Positions 7,367-16,371 of a stretch of 64,000 nucleotides of DNA are shown here, in pieces. The translations under genes were made by a program, and so were the position numbers. The notes beneath the pieces are model-generated. The model ran no database searches, was not told where the DNA came from, and was given only the letters and a program-made list of their open reading frames with translations. How positions within the stretch are numbered: position 1 is the first letter of the stretch; each line of letters starts with the position of its first letter. The stretch is from an uncultured Armatimonadota bacterium (GTDB lineage Bacteria > Armatimonadota > Fimbriimonadia > Fimbriimonadales > Fimbriimonadaceae), in the NCBI GenBank assembly GCA_903899015.1, contig CAIUHP010000078.1, positions 62,001 to 126,000 of the forward strand, given 5' to 3'.

Positions 7367-9166
7367 ATGGAACCTCTTCGCACGAATGAACCTGTGAATC
7401 GACTTCGCGGGAGACTTCCCAAAGTTGGAATTCGACCAACCATTGACGGTCGATATGGCGGTGTTCGTGAGTCTCTAGAAGAATTCACGATGCAGATGGC
7501 TCAGGCCACTGCAGACCTCATTTCTGCTACTTTGAAGCACTCTTGCGGACTACCCGTTGAGTGTGTGATTGCAGATTCGTGTATCGGTGGTTTCGCAGAA
7601 GCAGCAGATTGTGCCGAGAAGTTTGAGCGCGAAGGCGTTGGGGTCTCCCTAACGGTTACGCCTTGCTGGTGCTACGGCAGCGAGACGATGGATATGAATC
7701 CCCTGATCCCGAAAGCGATTTGGGGATTCAACGGAACGGATCGACCCGGCGCAGTCTATCTAGCCGCAACCTTGGCTGGGCATTCTCAGAAAGGTCTTCC
7801 TTGCTTCGGAATATATGGTCGCGATGTTCAGGACCTGGGCGACACTAAGATTCCTGCCGACGTGAAGGAGAAGATTCTTCGGTTCGCACGAGCGGGAATC
7901 GCCGCTGCCACGTTAAAAGGCAACGCTTATCTTGCGATGGGTGGTGTGAGCATGGGAATCGCCGGGTCGATCGTAGACCAAGACTTCTTCCAGAGTTACC
8001 TCGGAATGCGAGTTGAATCGATCGACATGAGTGAGTTCATTGGTCGCATCAATAAAGGGATTTTTGATCACGAAGAGTACGAGAAGGCACTTGCTTGGGT
8101 CAAAACCAATTGTAAGGAAGGCAAGGATTACAACACCCATCCGCGCACTCGGGAGCAGAAAGACCAAGACTGGGAAACATGCGTGAAGATGGCGCTCATT
8201 GCGCGCGACCTCATGGTGGGAAATCCAAAGTTGGCAGAGATGGGATTCCATGAGCAGGCGCGAGGACGCAATGCCATTGCATCAGGATTCCAGGGCCAGC
8301 GGCAATGGACGGACCACTTCCCCAACGGTGACTTCCTTGAGGCCATTCTGTGCAGTAGCTTCGACTGGAACGGCATTCGCCAACCGTACGTGGTTGCGAC
8401 TGAGAACGACGCCATGAACGGAGCTTCAATGCTCCTCGGCCACTTGCTCACTGGAACAGCACAAATGTTCAGTGATGTTCGCACCTATTGGTCACCTTCG
8501 GCGGTCGAGCGAGTGGCAGGACGTGCCCTTACTGGCCACGGAGAGAACGGATTCCTTCATCTCATCAACTCCGGCCCCACCGCATTAGACTGGACCGGTG
8601 AGCAATCGATCAATGGTGGACCAGCTTGCAAGCCATTCTGGGAGATCACACCGGACGAAGCACGCCAATGCCTCGATACGACCGAATGGTGCACCAGTGA
8701 CTTGGGCTACTTCCCGGCAGGCGGTTGGTCCACTGACTTCACCACTCGCGGCGGAATGCCTTGCACGATGTTCCGAATCAACCTTGTGAAAGGTCTTGGG
8801 CCGGTTATGCAGATCGCAGAAGGAACAACCATTGCTCTGCCACCGGACGTTCATGACGTGTTGGACCAGCGCACGAGCCCAACCTGGCCCACCACTTGGT
8901 TTGTTCCGCGCACGACTGGTTCCGGAGCGTTCCGAGACGTATACACGGTCATGGCTCACTGGGGCGCCAATCACGGTGCGATCAGCTACGGCCACATCGG
9001 TGCCGACCTGATCACTCTAGCATCCATGCTTCGTATTCCGGTTGATATGCACAACATTGCGGAGGAGCACGTGTACCGACCGTCAAGCTGGCACCGGTTT
9101 GGAGGATTGGAACCACAATCCGCTGACTACCGAGCATGCGCCGCTTATGGCCCACTTTACGGCTAG
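7367..9166 (+). CDS. fucI: L-fucose isomerase
   Basis: This enzyme converts L-fucose to L-fuculose (and D-arabinose to D-ribulose), a manganese-dependent step of deoxysugar catabolism in the cytoplasm. From the ATG at 7367 it has 599 residues, close to the usual 590. The longer frame from 7238 adds 43 residues with no family resemblance. Family motifs include [10 protein letters not shown] with the catalytic Glu/Asp pair, [20 protein letters not shown], and the C-terminal [20 protein letters not shown] with the catalytic His. No fuculokinase or aldolase lies next to it; the class II aldolase at 14147 is separated by six genes. The GH and sugar genes nearby suggest polysaccharide use. Confidence 0.95.
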   Translation: MEPLRTNEPVNRLRGRLPKVGIRPTIDGRYGGVRESLEEFTMQMAQATADLISATLKHSCGLPVECVIADSCIGGFAEAADCAEKFEREGVGVSLTVTPCWCYGSETMDMNPLIPKAIWGFNGTDRPGAVYLAATLAGHSQKGLPCFGIYGRDVQDLGDTKIPADVKEKILRFARAGIAAATLKGNAYLAMGGVSMGIAGSIVDQDFFQSYLGMRVESIDMSEFIGRINKGIFDHEEYEKALAWVKTNCKEGKDYNTHPRTREQKDQDWETCVKMALIARDLMVGNPKLAEMGFHEQARGRNAIASGFQGQRQWTDHFPNGDFLEAILCSSFDWNGIRQPYVVATENDAMNGASMLLGHLLTGTAQMFSDVRTYWSPSAVERVAGRALTGHGENGFLHLINSGPTALDWTGEQSINGGPACKPFWEITPDEARQCLDTTEWCTSDLGYFPAGGWSTDFTTRGGMPCTMFRINLVKGLGPVMQIAEGTTIALPPDVHDVLDQRTSPTWPTTWFVPRTTGSGAFRDVYTVMAHWGANHGAISYGHIGADLITLASMLRIPVDMHNIAEEHVYRPSSWHRFGGLEPQSADYRACAAYGPLYG

Positions 9167-9250
9167 ACCTTATCGCTGCTTGTGCGCCCTCATGATAAGG
9201 AAGAAGCACAAGCAGCACCTTATTTGTTCCGTCTAAGACATAATTCCGAT

Positions 9251-9481
9251 ATGAAGCAGATTCGAGAAAACGTTTACCAGATCACCTTTTCGGAACTGGG
9301 TAAGCCACCCGTAAAAGGCATGGCTCCGGTCATGGATCTTGGGCAAGTTCATCTCGACGAAGCAGACATGCGCTATATCAAAGAGCATCAGGGACTCGGC
9401 TTTGAGCCCACCTTCTTCATTAGTCGATCCGCTCCGATGGGTGGCCAATTTGTGGTTATCGGTCGGCAAGAGAAGGCCTAG
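9251..9481 (+). CDS. Small uncharacterized protein
   Basis: The protein has 76 residues starting MKQIRENVYQITFSELG. I chose the ATG at 9251 because the longer frame from 9182 overlaps the tail region after fucI with low-complexity coding. It has no membrane segment, signal or cysteine motif. It contains a helix (HLDEADMRYIKEHQG) followed by a beta-like C-terminus. It lies 84 bases after fucI and 65 bases before the cyclic-nucleotide-binding gene, on the same strand. I do not recognise a family. Base composition resembles its neighbours, and the alternating polar pattern makes a real gene likely. Confidence 0.6.
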   Translation: MKQIRENVYQITFSELGKPPVKGMAPVMDLGQVHLDEADMRYIKEHQGLGFEPTFFISRSAPMGGQFVVIGRQEKA

Positions 9482-9546
9482 CTCTTACGCTCAATCTCTG
9501 CTATAACGTTAGGGCTTGACCTTATGTCGGCCCGAGACTTCCCATT

Positions 9547-10026
9547 ATGCTGTCTGCCCCTGACCTTCAAACCTTTCAAACCAGTAGCCTCACGCGCAAC
9601 ATGAAACCGGCGGATGCCGAACTCTTGCTCTCCATGTCTTCGGAGGCCCTGTACACCGCAGGTCAGGAGCTTTTCCATCATCGGTTAGTCGATGGCGACC
9701 TTTTTCTCGTCCTCGATGGCAAGGTCAATGTTCTCACCGACGATGGCGATAAGATCATTGAAGTTGGCCCGGGAGGAATTGTGGGAGAGATCTCGTTCCT
9801 CGACGCAGGCACTCGTGATGCGAGTGCGGTTGCCGTAAATTACGTTACGGCGCTTCGATTCTCATCTGCCGAACTCCGAAAGAAGATGTGCAGCGACAAG
9901 GAATTTGGGTTTCGGGTTCTCTGCAACATCGCTCAGGTCATGTGCGCACGCATGAGAGAAGCGGAAGATCGACTCGATGCGCTGATGGATACGGCCCACG
10001 AAGCGTGGCACACTTGGGATAAGTAA
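9547..10026 (+). CDS. Cyclic nucleotide-binding (cNMP) domain protein
   Basis: This 159-residue protein consists of one cNMP-binding beta-roll (about residues 10-125) followed by a helix. The phosphate-binding cassette GEISFLDAGTRDASAVAV matches the pattern G-E-x-x-F/L...R-x-A-S/T, including the arginine that contacts the cyclic phosphate. There is no DNA-binding HTH, so it is not a CRP-like regulator. It may act as a stand-alone sensor or partner subunit. The ligand (cAMP, c-di-GMP or none) cannot be told from sequence. A strong bidirectional terminator follows it. Confidence 0.85.
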   Translation: MLSAPDLQTFQTSSLTRNMKPADAELLLSMSSEALYTAGQELFHHRLVDGDLFLVLDGKVNVLTDDGDKIIEVGPGGIVGEISFLDAGTRDASAVAVNYVTALRFSSAELRKKMCSDKEFGFRVLCNIAQVMCARMREAEDRLDALMDTAHEAWHTWDK

Positions 10027-10034
10027 CTTACTTA

Positions 10035-10074
10035 ACAGAAAAGCCCGAGGATTCCTCCTCGGGCTTTTCTGTTT
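10035..10074. terminator. Bidirectional intrinsic terminator
   Basis: A perfect 18-bp stem (arms 10035-10052 and 10057-10074) with a TTCC loop has A-rich and T-rich flanks on the two sides (TTTTTA follows on plus). It lies between convergent genes, the cNMP protein and the GH1 gene, and can stop both. Confidence 0.95.
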
Positions 10075-10088
10075 TTATGGGTGGCTGA

Positions 10089-11450
10089 TTAGCGATTAAT
10101 GCTCGCACCATTGGATTTGATGACATCTCGATACCAGTAAGCGCTGTCTTTCGGCGTTCGCTCTTGAGTCTGGTAGTTCACGTGGACCAAACCAAATCGG
10201 AACCGATAGCCTTCGTACCACTCAAAGTTGTCCATGAGGGACCACTGGAAGTAGCCGTCGATTTCAACTCCGTCGTCGATCGCTCGCTCAAGTGAACCGA
10301 GATAGCGGGACAAGAAGTCGATGCGCTGAGGATCGTGAACCTTTCCGTCGAGCGCGACCCAGTCTGATAGACCGAGACCATTTTCCGTGATCACGATCGG
10401 CTTGCCGTATCGCTCATAGAAGAACTTTGGCCCCCAGTAGAGTGCATCTGGAGTGACGGGCCAGTGATAGACCGTTCGTCCAATTCCCAGGTGATGGGGA
10501 ACACTTTCCGGCTCACCGGATGCAGCATTGGATCGAACAGTTTGGCCGTTATAGATATTTGCCCCGTAAAAATCGAGCGGTTGGCAAATCGTTTCCATGT
10601 CTCCCGCTTTTGGAACTGGGCAGTCGGAGCCGAACATTTCGACTTCCAAATCTGGATACTTGCCAAAAAACACCGGATCGTGCCACCAAGTGTTACTCCA
10701 AACTGTTTTGCCCGGAGTTGAGAATGTAGCCTCTCTCGCAGCATCAATATCAGCTTGTGAATTTGACTCGGGGATACTTGGCGCGCCAACGGGTGCCCAA
10801 CCAACTCGAGATGGCTTAGCACTTCGAGCGCGAATAACCTGGACCGCTTTACCGTGAGCAAGCATCGCATGATGACCCGCCAGAAGCACTTCCTTGAAGT
10901 TGAGTCGGTCTCCCGGTGCGTGCAAAGCTGACTGCATGCCGAGGCCAATAAAGCACTGGGGCTCGTTGAGAGTCATCCAACTTGCAACTCGATCTGACAG
11001 CTTATCCACAACGATCTGCGAGTAGTCCGCAAACCAATCGGCAGAATCTCGATTCAGCCATCCTCCCTTTAGATAAAGCTCGTAAGGCAAGTCCCAATGA
11101 AAGAGCGTGACGTGCGGCTGAATTCCATTTTCAAGTAGCTCGTCCACGAGTTTGTCGTAAAACGCCAAGCCCTTTTGGTCAACGGCTCCCACGCCCTCTG
11201 GCATGACCCGAGGCCAAGAAATGGAAAGCCGGTAATTTGGAATTCCAAGCTCTTTCATGAGAGCCGAGTCTTCTTTATAGCGGTTGAAATGGTCGCAAGC
11301 CACGTCGCCGTTTGACGCATCATTGATGGCGCCAGGGCGCTCGCAAAACATGTCCCACACGCTTCGTCCGCCGCCGACCATGTACGGAGCTCCTTCGATT
11401 TGATAAGACGCGGTCGCTACGCCCCATTGAAAGTTGGTTGGGAATGGCAT
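10089..11450 (-). CDS. GH1 family beta-glucosidase
   Basis: This 453-residue retaining glycosidase of family GH1 has no signal peptide, so it is cytoplasmic. The N-terminal GH1 signature FQWGVATASYQIEG, the acid/base E163 in TLNEPQ and the nucleophile E356 in VITENG are all present, as is the C-terminal WSLMDNFEWYEGY substrate-binding segment. It hydrolyses beta-glucosides such as cellobiose; beta-fucosidase or beta-galactosidase side activity is common in GH1. It stands alone, convergent with the cNMP gene across the shared terminator, and no sugar transporter is adjacent. Confidence 0.95.
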   Translation of the reverse strand: MPFPTNFQWGVATASYQIEGAPYMVGGGRSVWDMFCERPGAINDASNGDVACDHFNRYKEDSALMKELGIPNYRLSISWPRVMPEGVGAVDQKGLAFYDKLVDELLENGIQPHVTLFHWDLPYELYLKGGWLNRDSADWFADYSQIVVDKLSDRVASWMTLNEPQCFIGLGMQSALHAPGDRLNFKEVLLAGHHAMLAHGKAVQVIRARSAKPSRVGWAPVGAPSIPESNSQADIDAAREATFSTPGKTVWSNTWWHDPVFFGKYPDLEVEMFGSDCPVPKAGDMETICQPLDFYGANIYNGQTVRSNAASGEPESVPHHLGIGRTVYHWPVTPDALYWGPKFFYERYGKPIVITENGLGLSDWVALDGKVHDPQRIDFLSRYLGSLERAIDDGVEIDGYFQWSLMDNFEWYEGYRFRFGLVHVNYQTQERTPKDSAYWYRDVIKSNGASINR

Positions 11451-11562
11451 TTTGAACCAAGTATGGCAGTTGGAAGCATGCTAACGCGTTGACTAAATTT
11501 GGTTAAATATTTTATCGCTAAACAATTTTGGACAAGGCGGATATGCTTGTAGGGGAACCACG

Positions 11563-12012
11563 ATGACCAACCGAGAATTTGCCGACAAACTGAAGGATCT
11601 CCGAGACTTCCTCATCATCGCCGGATACGAAGAGTCCCATACGACGAGATACACCCAGATCGCTCGATTTATCGAGAAGATGCCTGAGAGCATCGAGGAC
11701 CTTCATCGCGAGCATCGGTTCACCGATATTCCGGGAGTTGGCAAGCTCGTCGCCCAATACATGCGGGAAATCATGGACAACGGGGTCAGCTCAAAACAGA
11801 TTGAGTGGGAGCAACATGCGCCAATAACCGTGCTGGAACTCGTTCGCATCCCCGGGTTAGGTCCCAAAACGGCACGTAAATTGTTCCAAGAATACGGAAT
11901 CGGTAGCCTCGCCGAACTTAAGACAGCTGACGAGGCAGGATTCGTTGCAGACATTCAGGGCGTCGGCCCTAAGTTGCTTGAGGCAATTCGACAACAGTAT
12001 CGAACGGCTTGA
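11563..12012 (+). CDS. Stand-alone helix-hairpin-helix protein like the PolX N-terminus
   Basis: This 149-residue protein resembles the N-terminal 8-kDa and fingers region of family X DNA polymerases. Helix 1 lies at residues 3-40, then come HhH motifs FTDIPGVGKLVAQY (about 48-61), LVRIPGLGPKTARKLF (about 92-107) and ADIQGVGPKLLEAI (about 130-143). The polymerase palm and the C-terminal PHP domain of bacterial PolX are absent; the ORF ends cleanly at TGA, 2 bases before the convergent gene's stop. It probably binds DNA ends or gaps through the HhH motifs. An AGGGG Shine-Dalgarno-like stretch lies 8-12 bases before the ATG. A nuclease or repair partner is not visible nearby. Confidence 0.8.
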   Translation: MTNREFADKLKDLRDFLIIAGYEESHTTRYTQIARFIEKMPESIEDLHREHRFTDIPGVGKLVAQYMREIMDNGVSSKQIEWEQHAPITVLELVRIPGLGPKTARKLFQEYGIGSLAELKTADEAGFVADIQGVGPKLLEAIRQQYRTA

Positions 12013-12014
12013 GC

Positions 12015-12410
12015 TTACTGGGCTCGCAAAACATCAAATCGACGGCCACCCAAATAGGTTGCTCCGTGAAGTAAGTCGATGTTATAGGTACCAAGCTCAG
12101 GAAGGACAAGCCCATTGATTTCGAAAACCATATCGTAAACCGTGAGCGGATGACCAGCTGGGAAATCGAAGTTGATCCGAGCCACTTCATCACCGGATGG
12201 AGCTTTGATCAGCAAGTGCATCGGCAAAACCGTCGATGCATTCGTGATCGAAGCCATGATGCAAAGGCGACCATGGGTTGCGGGAACGCTGGGCACGTTG
12301 ATCGCATTAAACAAGTTGATCAGCGTTTTGTTGTTCGTTCGCTTATCTTCGATGCACTCGTTGCACAAGACGATACCAACACACACTGGATTTTCTGGGG
12401 CGCCGCTCAT
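12015..12410 (-). CDS. DUF6941-like uncharacterized protein
   Basis: This 131-residue soluble protein has the pattern of a widespread uncharacterized family, which I recall as DUF6941: an N-terminal GIVLCNECIEDKRTNNKTLINLFNAI, then a beta-rich body ending in GTYNIDLLHGATYLGGR. Such proteins look like a single beta-sandwich; their function is unknown to me. It is preceded by the amidase gene on the same strand (18-base gap), so the two may be one transcript. It is convergent with the HhH gene. Confidence 0.75.
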   Translation of the reverse strand: MSGAPENPVCVGIVLCNECIEDKRTNNKTLINLFNAINVPSVPATHGRLCIMASITNASTVLPMHLLIKAPSGDEVARINFDFPAGHPLTVYDMVFEINGLVLPELGTYNIDLLHGATYLGGRRFDVLRAQ

Positions 12411-12428
12411 GCCTCGGATTATGCCGGA

Positions 12429-14090
12429 TTACACCTTCGATAGGTCGGGACGCCGGAGATGGAATCCAAAATGCCCCTGAATCGTCTTTGCAATCGTCAG
12501 CAGTTCATCGTCGCGATAAAGGCGGCCAATCAACGATTTTGCCAGGCTATTTCCGTTTCCATCATCGCCGAAGGGTAGCGCAACTTGCGGATGGCCACAG
12601 TAGTTGCAGTGACCCAAGATTTGCCCCGCCACACCGTTGCCAACGACAACATCCAAATCCCCTAGTTCCTGCTCAAACTTGCGCATCAACAGGGTTCGTG
12701 CTCTTTGAGCTTGTAGGTATTCCACCGCCGGGATATAGCGGCTCGCTCGGAACGTTTCCGGCCAGCTTGAATTCTTAAGCTGGTGAATTTCCGATCCTCG
12801 AGTAAAGGCATCAAAGGCGGAGCCTGCTTCGGCATCAAGTATTTGATTGACCCCATCTGGAATTGGACTGAATTTGGCGATTCTGACTGAAGCCCCTAGA
12901 TCCTTAAAGATCTTGAGAACTGGATCACTTGCCATCGAGGTTTCACTACCTATCCAACCAACCTTCAGCTTCTTGAAATCGACCCGATGTGGGAATTCAA
13001 ACGCCCGGTCAACCGATGCAAAATCATTGGGATCCGATCCTGTGATCGCGGCAAAAACCAGAGCGCAATCTTCAACCTCGCGACAGATAGGTCCGACTTT
13101 ATCCATGGTGTAGCTCAGACCCATCGCGCCGTAGCGGCTCACTCGGCCATAAGTGGGGCGGAAACCAGTGACGCGGCATCGTACGCTTGGCGAAGTGATG
13201 CTTCCGTAAGTTTCAGTACCGATGGAGAAACCAACTAATCCCGCCGCGGTGGAGCAAGCTGAGCCCGCACTTGAGCCGCTTGAGCCCTGCTTCGTGTTCC
13301 AAGGATTCTTGGTCATTCCGCGGAACCAAACATCTCCCTGAGCAAGGGCACCGTTGCTCAGTTTGGCGAGTAGAACCGCACCCGCCTCTTCCAATTTGTT
13401 GACGACGGTCGCGTTAAAATCGAAGACTTGGTGTTCGTAGGGGTCCGCTCCCCATGTTGTTGGGATTCCTTTCGTGCTAAACAGATCCTTGATTCCGTAA
13501 GGAATTCCGTGCAATGGGCCCCGAATCTTCCCTGCCTTGATTTCCGCGTCAGCTCGAGCAGCTTGGGCGAGCGCCAAGTCCTCACATAAGGTCACGACGC
13601 AGAGGAGTCGGTCACCATATTTCTTCAACCGAGCAAGATAGAGGTTGGTGAGTTCCAGCGAAGTAACTTGGCGCGTCTGAATAAGCTGTGCGAGTTCTCG
13701 TACTGAGAGAAATGCGAGGTCATCTTCCTTGATCGGGCGTGTTAGGGTTACCTGCGATCGCTTGGCAACTACTCTTGAGCGAGGTATCGAGCCGCCACCA
13801 AGAGGATGGAACGTCGTTGAGGGTTCGATTGTGAAATCGATAGGCTGATTTCGAATACCCGCATACCCTGCACGGGCCGCACGAACTTCGCCAAGAACCT
13901 TCTTGCGCTCTTCTTCCGAGAAGCTGATTCCTGCAATTTTCTCCATTGATTTCAGGTCATCGAGCGAGACATCATCTTTTGGCGCAGTAGGCGCTTGTGC
14001 GATCGCGCCCACGGGAAGAGCGGTTGTTGCAGCAGCGATGAGCATCGTTCGCAGCATTTCTTTGCGGGTGAGAGATTGATCTAGTGCCAT
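12429..14090 (-). CDS. Amidase-signature enzyme with export signal
   Basis: This 553-residue enzyme of the amidase signature family (GatA-like fold) hydrolyses an amide bond. The Ser-cisSer-Lys triad is visible: K201 in GIPYGIKDLF, cis-Ser S271 in the GSSGSS stretch and nucleophile S297 in GTETYGSI (TYGSI replaces the usual TGGSI). The N-terminus has TRKEML followed by a hydrophobic stretch ending GAIAQA, a Tat-like or Sec signal, so the enzyme is probably exported. That rules out a role in tRNA amidation. The substrate is unknown. A roughly 110-residue region precedes the catalytic domain, longer than in soluble amidases. Confidence 0.92.
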   Translation of the reverse strand: MALDQSLTRKEMLRTMLIAAATTALPVGAIAQAPTAPKDDVSLDDLKSMEKIAGISFSEEERKKVLGEVRAARAGYAGIRNQPIDFTIEPSTTFHPLGGGSIPRSRVVAKRSQVTLTRPIKEDDLAFLSVRELAQLIQTRQVTSLELTNLYLARLKKYGDRLLCVVTLCEDLALAQAARADAEIKAGKIRGPLHGIPYGIKDLFSTKGIPTTWGADPYEHQVFDFNATVVNKLEEAGAVLLAKLSNGALAQGDVWFRGMTKNPWNTKQGSSGSSAGSACSTAAGLVGFSIGTETYGSITSPSVRCRVTGFRPTYGRVSRYGAMGLSYTMDKVGPICREVEDCALVFAAITGSDPNDFASVDRAFEFPHRVDFKKLKVGWIGSETSMASDPVLKIFKDLGASVRIAKFSPIPDGVNQILDAEAGSAFDAFTRGSEIHQLKNSSWPETFRASRYIPAVEYLQAQRARTLLMRKFEQELGDLDVVVGNGVAGQILGHCNYCGHPQVALPFGDDGNGNSLAKSLIGRLYRDDELLTIAKTIQGHFGFHLRRPDLSKV

Positions 14091-14146
14091 GCCAGTTTGA
14101 TTTCGTCACCAGTTCTACGCATTCCTGCCCGGTATCCTCTGCTTAG

Positions 14147-14923
14147 ATGGAGAATCGAGTTCTAGAAGATGTAATTGCTCTTAGCTTAAAGCTGGGAGAC
14201 CCCGCAAATGATCTCGCGATTTTGGCGGAAGGGAATGCAAGTGGGCGCGTGGATAGCGACCATTTCTATGTCAAGGCCAGCGGTTACTCGATGCGCACGA
14301 TGACTGCAGAAGGGCTCACCCTTGTAAAGTTTGCTCCCATCCTTCAAGCTCTCAACGGCCCAGATCTAAGTGACGCACAAGTTCGAGATTTGCTCTCCGA
14401 GTGTCGCGCGGAAGGCAACCAAGCTCCTCGTCCATCGGTCGAGACCTTCATGCACGCTTATCTGCTCTCGTTGCCCGGAGTGCAGTACATCGGCCATACC
14501 CACCCAACACCGCTCATAAGTTTGCTCGGCATAGCGGGGTGCGAAGAGATCGCGACCCAGCGTATCTTTCCCGATGAAATTGTTTGTTGTGGTCCCGCGA
14601 CTGCTTTTGTTTCCTACACGGACCCGGGCTTGCCACTGGCGAGAGCGATTCAATCAAGCGTGGAGAGGTTTGTGGAAGTTCACGCGATGATTCCCAAAAC
14701 GATGTGGCTCCAGAATCATGGCCTCATCGCGATTGGCAAATCAGTTGGAGACGTCGAGAGTGCAACGTTTATGGGGATCAAAGCGGCTCGAGCCTGGTTA
14801 GGAGCTCTTTCGACTGGAAGAGAATTACGGCCGCTAAGTCCAGAAAATGTTGCGAGGATCCACACTCGTCCTGACGAACATTATCGGCAGGAACTCTTGT
14901 GGACGATGAAGCAGCGCAGTTAG
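14147..14923 (+). CDS. Class II aldolase/adducin family protein
   Basis: This 258-residue protein has the fuculose-aldolase fold. The zinc ligands H117 and H119 (IGHTHP) and H191 (LQNHG), the likely catalytic E99 (SVETFMHA) and the phosphate-loop segment AEGNASGRV near residue 28 are present. These proteins cleave or epimerize phosphorylated sugars, for example L-fuculose-1-phosphate or ribulose-5-phosphate; substrate cannot be set from sequence. A link to the L-fucose isomerase at 7367 is attractive but they are not in one operon. A TATCCT box at 14134-14139 sits 7 bases before the ATG. The stop overlaps that of the convergent secretin by 4 bases. Confidence 0.88.
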   Translation: MENRVLEDVIALSLKLGDPANDLAILAEGNASGRVDSDHFYVKASGYSMRTMTAEGLTLVKFAPILQALNGPDLSDAQVRDLLSECRAEGNQAPRPSVETFMHAYLLSLPGVQYIGHTHPTPLISLLGIAGCEEIATQRIFPDEIVCCGPATAFVSYTDPGLPLARAIQSSVERFVEVHAMIPKTMWLQNHGLIAIGKSVGDVESATFMGIKAARAWLGALSTGRELRPLSPENVARIHTRPDEHYRQELLWTMKQRS

Positions 14924-16371
14924 TTCTGCGGTGCTGCTTCATCGACAATTCGGGGAGTGATCATGATGATCGTCTCAACCTTCTTTCGATTCTTGGTCCG
15001 CTGAGTGAAAATCTCCCCAAGTACAGGGATATATCCTAACAGTGGGACTCGGATGATTTGATTATCTGTCGTCTGCTGAATCAAGCCCGCAATAACGATC
15101 GTCTCTCCCGACTTTACTCGGACATCTTGCGTGGATCGTCTAACCTGGGAAGAAGGGTTTCCGTTCTGTAGAACCACCGCGTCACTGACTTCAGGCTCAA
15201 GGTGCATCGTAACCGTTCCGTCATTTCCAATGAAGCCCGTGAATTTCAAGATAATTCCGGTATGGATTAACTGAATCTGGCTCGTTGGGAACGTTGTACT
15301 TCCACTTAAGAGTGAGAAGTAAGCGTCTGTGCCGACATTTACATTTGACTCACGACCTTCAATGGTCATCAGTCTTGGGTTGGCGCGTAGTGTCGCCTTG
15401 TGGTCGTTGATGAGCGCCTGAATCTTTGCGATGTCACTGAAGCCAGCCTTTTGGTAGTTGAGGCTGAGGTCTGTTCCAAGAGAAAACTTCTTGGTTGCCC
15501 AGCTAAATCCAGTGTTGAGACCATCGTCGGCAGCGACTTCTGTGATGAGAGCCTCAACGATGATCTGTCGACCCGGTTTGTCGGCTTGAGCAATGTCCGC
15601 TAGGATCTTATCAAGCAGTTGTCGAGGCGCGGAGACGCCGATTGAGTTTGTTGTTGGATCGACTGAGATATAGGGCTTGTAAGTGGCGCTCAACAGTGCC
15701 TGAATCGATGCGGCCTTCTGGTTGTGAACGGTGTAAATCTGGGTTTCTGCGAACTCGCGGAACAAGTTGGACTCAGGCAGGGCTTTACTGATTAAGTACA
15801 AACCATTGGCCTTCTTCTTCCAATAAGCCCCTGCCATAAGAGCAAGCGTGTCCATCGCCGAATCGAGGGTTGCATCCTTAAACTCAACGGTTATGTTCTG
15901 TTCCTTGACAGTGTCGTCGGGAACGATTGTGACTCCGGCTTGGCTAGAGACGTCACTGATCACACTACGAATATCTTGACTGTCGTAAAGGTTCGTTATG
16001 AGGCCGTTTGATGCGGTTGGCTTGGGCGCTTGTTTTGGCTTTGCCTGGCTTGCATCGGTTGGTGGCTTGTCTGACGTAGCTGGCTTCGCCTGGTTGGCAT
16101 CGGTCTTCTCTGAGGCGGTGTCCGAACCCGTGACCTTCGGCTTGGGAAGTTCCATGGTGAACTTTCCGTTATCAGGCACGCGGGTCGCAGTTGCTATGAC
16201 CGTCGTTGGCAGTGAGAGCACGACCGATCGAGGAACGTCCTTCACCTTGTGAAGCTTAGAGATAGCGGAAGAAAGGAGGGATCCAGATAGCGAATGGTGT
16301 CCCATTGAGCCGACCGAAAGTGAGGTAATGGCTAGTGCAGCGATGGATGCACGGTAACGTAATCGGTTCAC
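14920..16371 (-). CDS. Secretin-family outer membrane protein
   Basis: This 483-residue protein is of the type II/III secretin family (GspD/PilQ). Order: signal peptide (about 1-25), a linker rich in Gln-Ala-Lys-Pro repeats (about 88-120), an STN/N0-like domain (AGVTIVPDDTVKEQNITVEF), an N1-like domain, then the secretin C-domain with VEALITEVAADDG and the signature VPLLGYIPVLGEIF followed by KKVETIIMITPRIV. It is shorter than GspD or PilQ and has no AMIN domain. None of the ATPase, inner-membrane platform or pseudopilin genes of T2SS or T4P lie nearby. It is last in a three-gene operon with an Ig/PapD-like protein and a small secreted protein. Confidence 0.9.
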   Translation of the reverse strand: MNRLRYRASIAALAITSLSVGSMGHHSLSGSLLSSAISKLHKVKDVPRSVVLSLPTTVIATATRVPDNGKFTMELPKPKVTGSDTASEKTDANQAKPATSDKPPTDASQAKPKQAPKPTASNGLITNLYDSQDIRSVISDVSSQAGVTIVPDDTVKEQNITVEFKDATLDSAMDTLALMAGAYWKKKANGLYLISKALPESNLFREFAETQIYTVHNQKAASIQALLSATYKPYISVDPTTNSIGVSAPRQLLDKILADIAQADKPGRQIIVEALITEVAADDGLNTGFSWATKKFSLGTDLSLNYQKAGFSDIAKIQALINDHKATLRANPRLMTIEGRESNVNVGTDAYFSLLSGSTTFPTSQIQLIHTGIILKFTGFIGNDGTVTMHLEPEVSDAVVLQNGNPSSQVRRSTQDVRVKSGETIVIAGLIQQTTDNQIIRVPLLGYIPVLGEIFTQRTKNRKKVETIIMITPRIVDEAAPQN

